From Pseudomonas asgharzadehiana (GTDB taxonomy: Bacteria > Pseudomonadota > Gammaproteobacteria > Pseudomonadales > Pseudomonadaceae), in the NCBI RefSeq assembly GCF_019139815.1, contig NZ_CP077079.1:2666001-2730000 (forward strand): 64,000 nt of DNA. Direction: 5' to 3'. Below the pieces are notes generated by a model. The model was given only the letters and a program-made list of their open reading frames with translations, had not been told where the DNA came from and did not search any database. Shown in pieces: positions 50,755-59,068 of the stretch. Both the position numbers and the translations under genes were made by a program. Every line of letters begins with the position of its first letter. Position 1 is the first letter of the stretch.

Positions 50755-51956
50755 TGATCAGCGCACCCATGATCATCGTCGGCGCCGGCCATGCCGGCGG
50801 CCGTGCGGCGCTGACCCTGCGCGAAGAAGGGTATACCGGGCGCCTGATCCTGATCGGCGACGAACCGCACTTGCCCTATGAACGACCGCCGCTGTCCAAG
50901 GGGTTGCTGCAGGGCACCGCGGACCTGGCCGGTTGCAGCCTGTGCGACAGCGCACGGATGGCTGAGTTGAATATCGAACATATCGCCGGGAACCCGGTGA
51001 CCCAGTTGCAGCCACGGCAACAGCGGCTGCAACTCGCCGACGGCCAATGGCTGGCCTATGCCGGGTTGCTGCTGGCCACCGGCGGCAGGGCGCGGCGTTT
51101 GCCTCAAGCGCAGGCCAACGTGCTTTACCTGCGCACCCATGATGAAGCCCTGACCCTGCGCAGTGCCTTGCGTCCGGGCACGCGGCTGGTGATTGTCGGC
51201 GGCGGGTTTATCGGCCTAGAGGTCGCCGCGAGCGCTAGAAGCCTGGGCTGTGAGGTCAGCGTGCTCGAAGCCGGGCCGCGCCTGGCGGGCCGGGTGTTGC
51301 CGCCGGTGATCAGCCAGGCATTGTTGGACCTGCATCGCGGCCAAGGGGTCGATGTTCGTTTGAATGTGGCACTGGAAACCATCCATGACGATGCCGTGCA
51401 ATTGGTCGACGGGCAGATGTTGCCCTGTGACCTGGTGGTGGTGGGCATCGGTATGCAACCCAATCTCGAACTGGCTGCCAACGCAGGGTTGGAGGTCGGG
51501 CAGGGCATTCGCGTGGATGCCTACCTGCGGACCAGCGCGCCGAACATCTATGCGGCCGGCGATGTCTGTGAGTTTCGCCAGGGGGGCGAGTATCAACGCC
51601 AGGAAACCTGGCGTAACGCCGAGGCGCAGGGGCGGCATGCGGCGCTGAATCTGTTGGGCCGTGAAGTGGCTTTTGACGCGATCCCCGGTTTCTGGTCCGA
51701 CCAATACGACTGGGGCCTGCAGACGGTGGGCGTGATGACCGCGACGACGGCCGGTCGCGTACTGCCGGCCGGCGGTCTGCTGCTGTTTTACCTCGATACC
51801 GAGGGCCATTTGCAAGGTGCCTGCGGCTGGGGCATCGGCAACAGCGTGGCCAAGGACATCAAGCTGTGCGAACGCCTGATCAGTGCTCGGATCCCGCTCA
51901 CCGCGGCCCATCTGGCTGACCCTGAGTTGCCCCTTAAACAGTTACTGCGAGGCTGA
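50754..51956 (+). CDS. FAD-dependent ferredoxin reductase (MocF-like)
   Basis: A 400-residue NAD(P)H-dependent reductase of the oxygenase-coupled class. The FAD-binding motif is IIVGAGHAGGRAAL (residues 7-20), the NAD(P)-binding motif is LVIVGGGFIGLEVAAS (about 145-160), and the second FAD motif NIYAAGDVCEF is near 265. It should pass electrons to the Rieske ferredoxin. ATG 50754 is taken; GTG 50751 is equally in frame. The next gene starts two bases after its stop, so it sits inside a tightly packed operon. Confidence 0.92.
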   Translation: MISAPMIIVGAGHAGGRAALTLREEGYTGRLILIGDEPHLPYERPPLSKGLLQGTADLAGCSLCDSARMAELNIEHIAGNPVTQLQPRQQRLQLADGQWLAYAGLLLATGGRARRLPQAQANVLYLRTHDEALTLRSALRPGTRLVIVGGGFIGLEVAASARSLGCEVSVLEAGPRLAGRVLPPVISQALLDLHRGQGVDVRLNVALETIHDDAVQLVDGQMLPCDLVVVGIGMQPNLELAANAGLEVGQGIRVDAYLRTSAPNIYAAGDVCEFRQGGEYQRQETWRNAEAQGRHAALNLLGREVAFDAIPGFWSDQYDWGLQTVGVMTATTAGRVLPAGGLLLFYLDTEGHLQGACGWGIGNSVAKDIKLCERLISARIPLTAAHLADPELPLKQLLRG

Positions 51957-51958
51957 CG

Positions 51959-52783
51959 ATGCGCCAATTGCTGGTATTTCAATCGCTGTGGGCCATGCAA
52001 ACCGAACCCGGTCCGCTCGAAGCGCAGCTGGACCGAATCGCCGCCGCCGGCTTCGACGGCATCACCGATCACTATTGGCGGCCCGCCGAGGTGGCGCGCT
52101 TGCACGCCGCCGCCACATCGCGGGGCTTACAGGTCGAAGGCCAGTTGTTCCCGCAAACGGTGGACGACCTGGCCGCCGCGCTGGATGTGATCAGCGGTTA
52201 TGGCTGCCACCACCTCACGCTGCAAGCCGACGTGCGCCCGCGCACCCAGGCCGAAGCCGCCCGGCTGGTCGAAGGCTGGCAACGCCTGGCCGAACAGGTG
52301 GACTTTCCGGTGCTGCTGGAAACTCACCGCTATCGGCTGACCAACGACCTGCTGTTCACCCTCGACCTGCTGGCGCAAATGCCCGACCTGAAGCTGCTCG
52401 CCGACCTGTCGCACTATGTTGTCGGGCGTGAGTTGCCGGAGCCGGGCACCGTTGAGGACGATGAACAGATCCGCACCATCCTGCGTCACAGCTGGGGCTT
52501 CCATGGGCGCGTGGCCAGCAGCGAGCAGGTGCAGGTATCGCTTGAGTTTCCCCAGCACCACGCCTGGGTCGAGCGCTTTACCGGTTGGTGGCGCTACGGC
52601 ATCGACGACTGGCTGGCCCGGGCTGATACCCCGCGGAGTTTGTCGTTCACCTGCGAACTGGGCCCGCCGCCTTATGCGATTACCGGCGCGGATGGGCGTG
52701 AGATCAGCGATCGCTGGGCCGAGGCGTTGAGGCTCAAAGCACTGATACGTCAGGTGTGGAGCGAGTGCCAAACGAGGGGCTGA
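51959..52783 (+). CDS. TIM-barrel sugar isomerase/epimerase-like protein
   Basis: A 274-residue TIM-barrel protein of the sugar phosphate isomerase/epimerase group. Likely metal ligands are the Glu in FPVLLETHRYRLTND, the Asp/His in LKLLADLSHYVVGRE and the Glu in FTCELGPPPYAI. It is last in the oxygenase cluster, two bases after the reductase, so it probably acts on the oxygenase product or on a compound in the same route. MocC of the rhizopine pathway is the same fold, but I cannot claim orthology. Confidence 0.78.
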   Translation: MRQLLVFQSLWAMQTEPGPLEAQLDRIAAAGFDGITDHYWRPAEVARLHAAATSRGLQVEGQLFPQTVDDLAAALDVISGYGCHHLTLQADVRPRTQAEAARLVEGWQRLAEQVDFPVLLETHRYRLTNDLLFTLDLLAQMPDLKLLADLSHYVVGRELPEPGTVEDDEQIRTILRHSWGFHGRVASSEQVQVSLEFPQHHAWVERFTGWWRYGIDDWLARADTPRSLSFTCELGPPPYAITGADGREISDRWAEALRLKALIRQVWSECQTRG

Positions 52784-52807
52784 AGAGCACATGACTCAAA
52801 AGAGCCA

Positions 52808-53683
52808 CTACCCTGGCAGCAGTCCGGTGCTGACCGCGACAATCAGGAACACCCCCAGCAGCGCGCGGTAGATCACGAACGGCCAGGTCGAGAAGCGCTC
52901 CAGAAATTTCATCAGCCCCCAGATCGCAAAGAACGCCGAGACGCTCGCCACCACCAGCCCGAACAGCAGATGCGGCCAGGCGTGGACCGGCAGGTCGGCG
53001 TGCAACAACACCCAGAGTTCTTTCAAACCGGCGAGGGCGATGGCCGGCAGGCCCAGCAGGAACGAAAAGCGCGCGGCTTCTTCACGCTTGAAGTTCAGGA
53101 ACAGCGCGGCGGTCAGTGTGGAGCCGGAACGCGACACCCCGGGAATCAACGCACCAATCTGCGCGATACCCACGATCAATGCATCCCGCAGGCGCATCTG
53201 GCCCACCTCGCGGGTGTGCCGTGCCCGCAGCTCGGCCGCTGCCAGCAACACCGCCATCACCAGGCAGGAAATGCCGATCACCATCAACCCGCGCAAGGGC
53301 GAGTTGCAGGCATTCAAGGTCGAAGACAGTGCCAGCCCGGCGATGCAGATGGGGATAGTCGCCAAAACGATCGCCACCGCCAGCTTGAACCAGCGGTCGT
53401 TATAGTCACCTCGGCGCACCGCGCCGATGCTGCCGGTGGTCACCTGGCGTACGTCGCGCCAGAAGTAACTCACCACCGCCGCCAGCGCCGCCAACTGCAT
53501 GGCCGCCGAAAACGCCGAGCCGGGGTCTTGCCAGCCAAGCAGGGCGGGCACCACGCGCATATGGGCGGTAGAGGACACCGGCAACAATTCGGTGATGCCC
53601 TGGATCACCCCCAGGATAAAGATCTGCAAATAATCCAGGGACGCAAAGCCCACATCCAGGCCGGCGGAACAGACGTTCGTCAA
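52808..53683 (-). CDS. uppP: Undecaprenyl-diphosphatase UppP (BacA)
   Basis: A 291-residue inner-membrane phosphatase that recycles undecaprenyl pyrophosphate for cell-wall synthesis; excess can confer bacitracin tolerance. Catalytic motifs: VIQGITELLPVSSTAHM with the (E/Q)xxxE and His, and PGVSRSGSTLTAALFL with the conserved Arg. About eight helices. The start is TTG 53683, supported by AAGGA eight bases upstream; a GTG about ten codons in is an alternative. Pseudomonads often carry more than one UppP-type enzyme. Confidence 0.93.
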   Translation of the reverse strand: MTNVCSAGLDVGFASLDYLQIFILGVIQGITELLPVSSTAHMRVVPALLGWQDPGSAFSAAMQLAALAAVVSYFWRDVRQVTTGSIGAVRRGDYNDRWFKLAVAIVLATIPICIAGLALSSTLNACNSPLRGLMVIGISCLVMAVLLAAAELRARHTREVGQMRLRDALIVGIAQIGALIPGVSRSGSTLTAALFLNFKREEAARFSFLLGLPAIALAGLKELWVLLHADLPVHAWPHLLFGLVVASVSAFFAIWGLMKFLERFSTWPFVIYRALLGVFLIVAVSTGLLPG

Positions 53684-53860
53684 AATACATGTCCTTGAGA
53701 AAGGGGGATTTCGGCGAAGTCTATTCGAAATGTTTCAGCGCTTCGGCAGCAGGGCACGGCTATTTGCAATCGGTTCAGCAAGTAGAAAGGTTCGCCGCTG
53801 TATTGGACTGTTCCGCCGATTTGTGAACAATGTCGCCGTGCATTTTTCACCGAGAGCCCC

Positions 53861-54367
53861 ATGCCTGAAACCACTGTCGAACTGATCCAGACCGGCCCTG
53901 AAGAGGCCCAACTGATCCGCAATCTTTACCAGTACTACGCTTATGAATCCTCGGACTGGGAGCAGGAGGATGTCGAGGCCGACGGCCGTTTCTACATCCA
54001 CGACGAACACCTGGCCCGCTACTGGCAGGACCCGCGTTGGAGCGCCAACCTGCTGCTGGTCGATGGTTTCATCGCCGGTTTCCTGTTGATCGAAGACAGT
54101 GAAGTCCCTGGCGTCGACGCCCTGGAGCTGGCCGACCTGTTCATCCTCAAGCGCTACCGCCGCAAAGGCATCGGCCGCGCCATCGCCAGCCAGGTGCTGT
54201 GCAGCGGCGAGGCCGATTGGCTGGTGCGTTTTTATGACCAGGACGAAGTGTCCCAAGCGTTCTGGCGCACGGTGCTGGATAACCTGCCGCGCCCGGTGCA
54301 CGCCATCGAGCTTGAGGATGAGCCGCAGTTGGTGAGTTACCTGATCACCCGTGCGGCGTTGCATTAA
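53861..54367 (+). CDS. GNAT-family N-acetyltransferase
   Basis: A 168-residue acetyl-CoA-dependent acetyltransferase of unknown substrate. The acetyl-CoA-binding core is LADLFILKRYRRKGIGRAIAS split as LADLFILKRY and RRKGIGRAIAS (motif A, R/Q-x-x-G-x-G/A), followed by WLVRFYDQDEVSQAFWRTVL. It has acidic N-terminal helices. The final 23 bases overlap the end of the convergent GlxA-type gene. No neighbour suggests a substrate. Confidence 0.85.
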   Translation: MPETTVELIQTGPEEAQLIRNLYQYYAYESSDWEQEDVEADGRFYIHDEHLARYWQDPRWSANLLLVDGFIAGFLLIEDSEVPGVDALELADLFILKRYRRKGIGRAIASQVLCSGEADWLVRFYDQDEVSQAFWRTVLDNLPRPVHAIELEDEPQLVSYLITRAALH

Positions 54368-55289
54368 ACGCCTGCTGCATCGCCTGCGGCGGTTGGCCGA
54401 ACGCGCGTAGAAACGCCTGGCGCATGCGTTCGCGGTCGCCAAAGCCGGTTTCACGCGCCACCACTTCAACCGGATGACGGCTGGTTTCCATCATCGCCCG
54501 CGCGGCCTCCACGCGCAGGGCTTCGATGGCCTTGGCCGGGGTTTGCCCGGTTTCTTCGCGAAACACCCGGCTGAACTGGCGCGGGCTCAGTCGCGCGACA
54601 TCGGCCAGGGCTTCCACCGACAGGTCATGCGTGAGGTTTTCGCGGGCATAGGCCAGGGCCAGTTGGACGCGGTCGGACTTGGGGTCCAGTTCCAGCAGCG
54701 CCGACAATTGCGACTGCTCGCTGCCGCGGCGCTGGGCGATCACCAGTTTGCGCGCAATGCGCCGGGCCAAATCACTGCCCAGGTCGTTCTCCACCATGGC
54801 CAGCGCCAGGTCCACACCGGCGCTCATGCCGGCGCCGGTCCACACCTGGCCATCCACGACGAACAGTTTGTCTTCTTCCAGGCGAATGGCCGGGTAGCGC
54901 TTGCGAAATGCCGGCGCGTGAATCCAATGGGTGGTGGTGCGCTTGCCTTCCAGCAAGCCGGCGTCGGCCAGGACAAAGATGCCCATGCACAGTGAGGCGA
55001 CCCGGCGCGACTGGGCCGAAGCGGCCTTGACCAGCTCCAGCAGGTTGGCCTCTGGCAGGCGAAATTCCAGGTAGCCGCTGACGATCAGCGTGTCATAGCC
55101 CTCGGGCCGAACCGCTGAGGTATTCACCGAAAACCCCAGGGACGACATCACCGCGCCGCCGCATTCCGACACCAGGTGGAACTCATAAGCCGGCTCGCCA
55201 CGCAGCAGGTTGGCGCACTCGAACACCGAGCCCAGGCTGAGGCTCAGCGACTGGAAGTTCGGGTAAACCATCAGCGCAACGCTGTGCAT
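54345..55289 (-). CDS. GlxA-family AraC regulator with DJ-1/PfpI domain
   Basis: A 314-residue regulator with an N-terminal DJ-1/PfpI-like domain (residues 5-165; nucleophile-elbow-like SLCMGIFVLADAG) and a C-terminal AraC/XylS double HTH (about 215-310; LADVARLSPRQFSRVF and VVARETGFGDRERMRQAF). This group in pseudomonads often senses small nitrogenous or aldehyde compounds. The ligand here is unknown. ATG 55289 is chosen from three consecutive ATGs because its spacing to GGAG is best. It is divergent from the TetR gene, and overlaps the acetyltransferase gene tail to tail. Confidence 0.85.
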   Translation of the reverse strand: MHSVALMVYPNFQSLSLSLGSVFECANLLRGEPAYEFHLVSECGGAVMSSLGFSVNTSAVRPEGYDTLIVSGYLEFRLPEANLLELVKAASAQSRRVASLCMGIFVLADAGLLEGKRTTTHWIHAPAFRKRYPAIRLEEDKLFVVDGQVWTGAGMSAGVDLALAMVENDLGSDLARRIARKLVIAQRRGSEQSQLSALLELDPKSDRVQLALAYARENLTHDLSVEALADVARLSPRQFSRVFREETGQTPAKAIEALRVEAARAMMETSRHPVEVVARETGFGDRERMRQAFLRAFGQPPQAMQQAFNATPHG

Positions 55290-55429
55290 CATCATTCTCC
55301 AAGCGGTCGGGAGAGGCGATTGTCGGCGCGTGCCTGGCAAACGGCAACCGACTTCGCGGCATGTCCGTAATCCTTGCGCATCTGACATTGTGAGCGTCCG
55401 GCGCGGCTTCTAACATGGCCCCAACGAAC

Positions 55430-55444
55430 TAGACGACTGGTCTA
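55430..55444. promoter_or_regulatory. TetR/NemR-like operator
   Basis: TAGAC-GACTG-GTCTA, perfect 5-base arms, lies 17-31 bases before the TetR ATG. It is very close to the NemR box (TAGACC-N4-GGTCTA). The adjacent TetR gene and the downstream old-yellow-enzyme gene support autoregulation and electrophile-induced expression. Confidence 0.6.
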
Positions 55445-55461
55445 ATCGGACGGGATCAAGC

Positions 55462-56070
55462 ATGAACAGCGAAACCAAAAGTGCACGGCAGACCATTCTC
55501 GACACGGCGCAAGTGCTTGTCGGCCGCAAAGGGTTTACTGCGGTGGGCCTGAACGAAATCCTCCAGGCCGCCGCAGTGCCCAAAGGCTCGTTTTATCACT
55601 ACTTCAGCTCCAAGGATGCGTTCGGCGTGGTGTTGCTCGATAGCTACTTCGACAACTACGTGCGCGGCATGCGGCAACTGTTCGATCAGCCCGGTTTGAC
55701 CCACTGCGCCAAGTTGATGCGCTACTGGCAAGCCTGGACCGACAACCAGACCGGCTGCACCGACGCGGGTAAATGCCTTGCCGTCAAACTGGGTGCCGAG
55801 GTGTCCGATCTTTCAGAGCCGATGCGTTTGGCGTTGCAGCGCGGTACGTCACGCACCATCGAACTGCTGGCGATAGCCCTGCAACGTGGCGTCGACGAAG
55901 GCTCGCTGAACCTTGGGCACAGCGCACAACAACTGGCCCCTCAGCTTTACGCGTTATGGCTGGGCGCCAGCGTGATGAGCAAGATCACCCGTACACCCGC
56001 GCCTTTCGACGAGGCGCTGCTGCTGACCCGACAGCTCTTGGGTCACCCTGAACACACTGACATTCACTGA
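55462..56070 (+). CDS. NemR/AcuR-like TetR repressor
   Basis: A 202-residue TetR-family regulator. The HTH is near residues 28-50 (LNEILQAAAVPKGSFYHYF). The C-terminal domain includes Cys residues in LTHCAKLMRYW and GCTDAGKCLAVKLGAEV. NemR-type repressors sense quinones, glyoxals or hypochlorous acid through such a Cys. It leads a probable operon with a DJ-1-type protein (15 bases downstream) and an old-yellow-enzyme reductase, the usual electrophile-response targets. A NemR-like palindrome lies upstream. Which Cys is the sensor cannot be decided here. Confidence 0.87.
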   Translation: MNSETKSARQTILDTAQVLVGRKGFTAVGLNEILQAAAVPKGSFYHYFSSKDAFGVVLLDSYFDNYVRGMRQLFDQPGLTHCAKLMRYWQAWTDNQTGCTDAGKCLAVKLGAEVSDLSEPMRLALQRGTSRTIELLAIALQRGVDEGSLNLGHSAQQLAPQLYALWLGASVMSKITRTPAPFDEALLLTRQLLGHPEHTDIH

Positions 56071-56085
56071 TCGAGGCACTGGAAC

Positions 56086-56763
56086 ATGAAAGTATTAATG
56101 GTACTGACCTCTCACGACCAGCTTGGCGATACCGGGCGCAAGACCGGTTTCTGGCTCGAAGAGTTTGCCGCTCCCTATTACGTGTTCAAGGGCGCCGGTG
56201 CCGAGGTGGTGCTGGCATCCCCTGCCGGTGGCCAGCCTCCGTTGGACCCTAAGAGCGATGAGCCGGATGCGCAAACCGAGCAGACTGAGCGCTTTGGCAA
56301 GGACCCGGCCGCGCAGCAGGCCCTGGCCACCACGGTGAAGCTGGACACAGTCAACGCCGACGACTTCGACACCGTGTTCTACCCAGGCGGCCACGGCCCG
56401 CTGTGGGACCTGGCGGAGTCGCCGGTGTCCATCGCGCTGATCGAAGCGTTTGAGCGTGCCGGCAAGCCGGTTGGTTTTGTCTGCCACGCGCCGGGCGCCT
56501 TGCGTCACGTCAAGGCGGTCAACGGCGAGCCGTTGATCAAGGGCCGTCGCGTTACCGGCTTCTCCAACTCGGAAGAGGAAGCGGTCGGCCTGACTAAGGT
56601 GGTGCCGTTCCTGATTGAAGATGAATTCAAGCAGTTGGGCGGCCAGTACGAGAAGGGTGCCGATTGGCAGTCCTTCGTGATCGTCGATGGCCTGCTGGTC
56701 ACCGGGCAGAACCCCGGCAGTTCCAGCGAGGTGGCCAAGGCCCTGCTGAAACTCACCGCTTGA
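56086..56763 (+). CDS. DJ-1/PfpI-family protein (class I glutamine amidotransferase-like)
   Basis: A 225-residue cytoplasmic protein. The nucleophile Cys lies in GFVCHAPGALRH (about residue 139), and the family Glu is in TGFWLEEFAAPY (about 25). Relatives act as glyoxalase III or as protein/DNA deglycases that detoxify methylglyoxal damage. Between a NemR-like repressor and an ene-reductase, a role in reactive carbonyl defence is likely. The ATG has only a weak upstream Gly-Ala-rich Shine-Dalgarno (GAGG). Confidence 0.87.
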   Translation: MKVLMVLTSHDQLGDTGRKTGFWLEEFAAPYYVFKGAGAEVVLASPAGGQPPLDPKSDEPDAQTEQTERFGKDPAAQQALATTVKLDTVNADDFDTVFYPGGHGPLWDLAESPVSIALIEAFERAGKPVGFVCHAPGALRHVKAVNGEPLIKGRRVTGFSNSEEEAVGLTKVVPFLIEDEFKQLGGQYEKGADWQSFVIVDGLLVTGQNPGSSSEVAKALLKLTA

Positions 56764-56842
56764 CCTGACTGACCGCTCCATTCATTGGCGACCCAAACGG
56801 GCCGCCAATGCGTTTACTCGTCCTGAATTTGGTAGATCCGCT

Positions 56843-57967
56843 ATGAATGACCGTATTTTGAACACCCCGGTAAAGCTGGGGCACCGCACCTTGAACAACC
56901 GCGTGGTGCTGCCACCGTTGACCCGTCAGCGCAGCGCGCAACCCGGTGATATCGCCACCGACCTGATGGCCGAGTATTACCGCCAGCGCGCCGGCGCCGG
57001 TTTCATGATCAGCGAGGGCACGCAGATCGAACCGCGTGGCCAGGGTTATGCGTGGACACCGGGCATCTACACCCCGGCGCAGATCAATGGCTGGCGCAAG
57101 GTCACCGACGCGGTGCATGCCGAAGGCGGGGTGATCTTCGCTCAGTTGTGGCATGTGGGGCGGGTGTCCCATAACGCCTTGCAGCCGGGCGGCGCCGCAC
57201 CGGTGGCGCCTTCCGCGCTGCCGGCGTTGCAGGCCAAGGCCTTTATTGAAACCGGTGCTGGGGTTGGAGAATTGATGCCGCCACCCGTGCCGCGTGCCTT
57301 GGCCGTGCTGGAGATCGAGGAACTGGTCGGGTACTACGCACAAGCGGCACGCAATGCGCTGGACGCAGGGTTCGACGGGGTGGAAATCCACGCGGCCAAT
57401 GGTTACCTGGTCAACCAGTTCATCTCCGCCCATTCCAACACCCGTGATGATGAATACGGCGGCTCCCTGGAAAACCGCCTGCGCTTTCTGCGCGAGATCG
57501 TCGAAGCCGTGTGCAAGGTGGTCGGGCCGGAACGCCTGGGCGTGCGTTTTTCACCGTTGTTCAGCGGCACCGACGAGGACCGCGTCTACATCGGCCTGGT
57601 GGAAGAAGACCCGCACCACACCTATATCGAAGCGATCAAGGTGCTGCAAGCTTCGGGCATTGCCTATGTCTCCATCGCCGAGGCCGATTGGGACAACGCG
57701 CCCGTGCTGCCCGACAGCTTCCGTGAAGCCGTACGCAGCACCTTCAGCGGGCGCATTATCTACGCCGGGCGCTACACCGCTGAACGCGCTGCCAAACTGG
57801 TGGACGCGGGGCTGGCGGATTTGATCGCGTTCGGGCGACCGTTCATTGCCAACCCAGACCTGCCGCAACGCTTGTTCAACGGCTGGCCGCTGAACCCACT
57901 GCGGGAAGAGGGCATGTATGGCGGCGGGGCAGTGGGCTATACCGACTACCCCACGTACCCCGGATAA
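56843..57967 (+). CDS. Old yellow enzyme-family alkene reductase (NemA/XenB-like)
   Basis: A 374-residue FMN-dependent ene-reductase that reduces activated C=C bonds, and often nitro groups, using NAD(P)H. Family features: VVLPPLTRQRS near the FMN site, the substrate-binding His/Asn pair in VEIHAANGYLVNQF, and DEYGGSLENRLRF. C-terminal FMN-binding segments are IIYAGRYTAERAAKL and LIAFGRPFIANPDLP. It follows the DJ-1-type gene by 79 bases and is the probable detoxification arm of the NemR-type module. Confidence 0.93.
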   Translation: MNDRILNTPVKLGHRTLNNRVVLPPLTRQRSAQPGDIATDLMAEYYRQRAGAGFMISEGTQIEPRGQGYAWTPGIYTPAQINGWRKVTDAVHAEGGVIFAQLWHVGRVSHNALQPGGAAPVAPSALPALQAKAFIETGAGVGELMPPPVPRALAVLEIEELVGYYAQAARNALDAGFDGVEIHAANGYLVNQFISAHSNTRDDEYGGSLENRLRFLREIVEAVCKVVGPERLGVRFSPLFSGTDEDRVYIGLVEEDPHHTYIEAIKVLQASGIAYVSIAEADWDNAPVLPDSFREAVRSTFSGRIIYAGRYTAERAAKLVDAGLADLIAFGRPFIANPDLPQRLFNGWPLNPLREEGMYGGGAVGYTDYPTYPG

Positions 57968-58069
57968 ACACGCGGCCCCCACAGGGAAACTCCATTTGGT
58001 TTGAGATTTTCACAAGGCCGGGCTTGAGGCCAAGCACCTCAACCCCTTGAGCCGTCGGGGGCTGTCAGG

Positions 58070-59068
58070 TCAGCTGACTTGCAACACAATCTTGCCAATA
58101 TGATCCCCACCCTCCATCCGCGCATGGGCCTGGGCCGCGTCGGTGTAGGCATAGACCTTGTCGATGATCGGCAGGCAGCGCCCGGCCTCCAGTACCGGCC
58201 AGATGTACTCGCGCAGTTGTTCGGCGATCGCGGCTTTTTCTTCACGGGTGCGCGCGCGCAGCAGCGAGCCGGTGATCACCGCGCGCTTGCCGAGGATGGT
58301 CAGCAGGTCAACGTCATTGGCCCTGGCGCCGCCGAGGAAACCCAGCATCACCAGATGCCCGTCCATGGCCAGGGCCTTGAGGTTGTTGTTGAGGTACGAG
58401 CCGCCCATGATGTCGAGGATCACGTCCACGCCCTTGCCGTCGGTCTGTTGGCTGATGACCTCGGCGAAGTCCTGCTCGCGGTAATTGATCGGCTCCCCAC
58501 CCAACTTGGCAATGGCCGCGCATTTGTCGGCGCTGCCGGCGGTGGCGAAGGCCTGTATACCGAACTCGCGGCACAGCATCAGCGCGGTGGTGCCGATGCC
58601 ACTGGTGCCGCCATGGATCAGCACGCGCTGGCCGGTGTGCGCATCACCGAGGCCGAACAGGTTGGCCCACACGGTGAAGAAAGTTTCCGGCACCGCAGCG
58701 GCCTGAATCCAGTCCATGCCCTTGGGGACCGGCAGCGCCTGGCCGGCAGGCACCGCGCAATACTGCGCGTAGCCGCCGCCGTTGGTCAGCGCGCACACCT
58801 TGTCACCCAGTTTGAACGCCGACACACCGTCGCCCAATGCCGCCACTTCACCGGCCACTTCCAGGCCGGGGTACGGGCTCATGCCGGGTTTCATCGGGTA
58901 CTTGCCGGCACGTTGTAGGGCGTCGGGGCGGTTGACCCCGGCGGCGTGCACGCGAATCAGGATCTCGCCGGGGCCGGCCACCGGCACGTCGACCTGGCGC
59001 GGTTGCAGCACATCCGGGTCGCCAGGGGTGGTGATTTCAATCAGGGTCATGTCGTTGGGAAGCGTCAT
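58070..59068 (-). CDS. NAD(P)H-quinone oxidoreductase (zeta-crystallin-like MDR)
   Basis: A 332-residue medium-chain reductase without zinc ligands, of the QOR/PIG3 type. The N-terminal GroES-like domain carries GVNRPDALQRAGKYP. The cofactor domain has VLIHGGTSGIGTTALML (Ala-rich Rossmann motif) and ITGSLLRARTREEKAAI near the C-terminus. Quinone or enone reduction is expected. ATG 59068 overlaps the stop of the MFS gene by four bases (ATGA), so the pair is coupled. A second ATG six codons in is an alternative start. Confidence 0.9.
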   Translation of the reverse strand: MTLPNDMTLIEITTPGDPDVLQPRQVDVPVAGPGEILIRVHAAGVNRPDALQRAGKYPMKPGMSPYPGLEVAGEVAALGDGVSAFKLGDKVCALTNGGGYAQYCAVPAGQALPVPKGMDWIQAAAVPETFFTVWANLFGLGDAHTGQRVLIHGGTSGIGTTALMLCREFGIQAFATAGSADKCAAIAKLGGEPINYREQDFAEVISQQTDGKGVDVILDIMGGSYLNNNLKALAMDGHLVMLGFLGGARANDVDLLTILGKRAVITGSLLRARTREEKAAIAEQLREYIWPVLEAGRCLPIIDKVYAYTDAAQAHARMEGGDHIGKIVLQVS

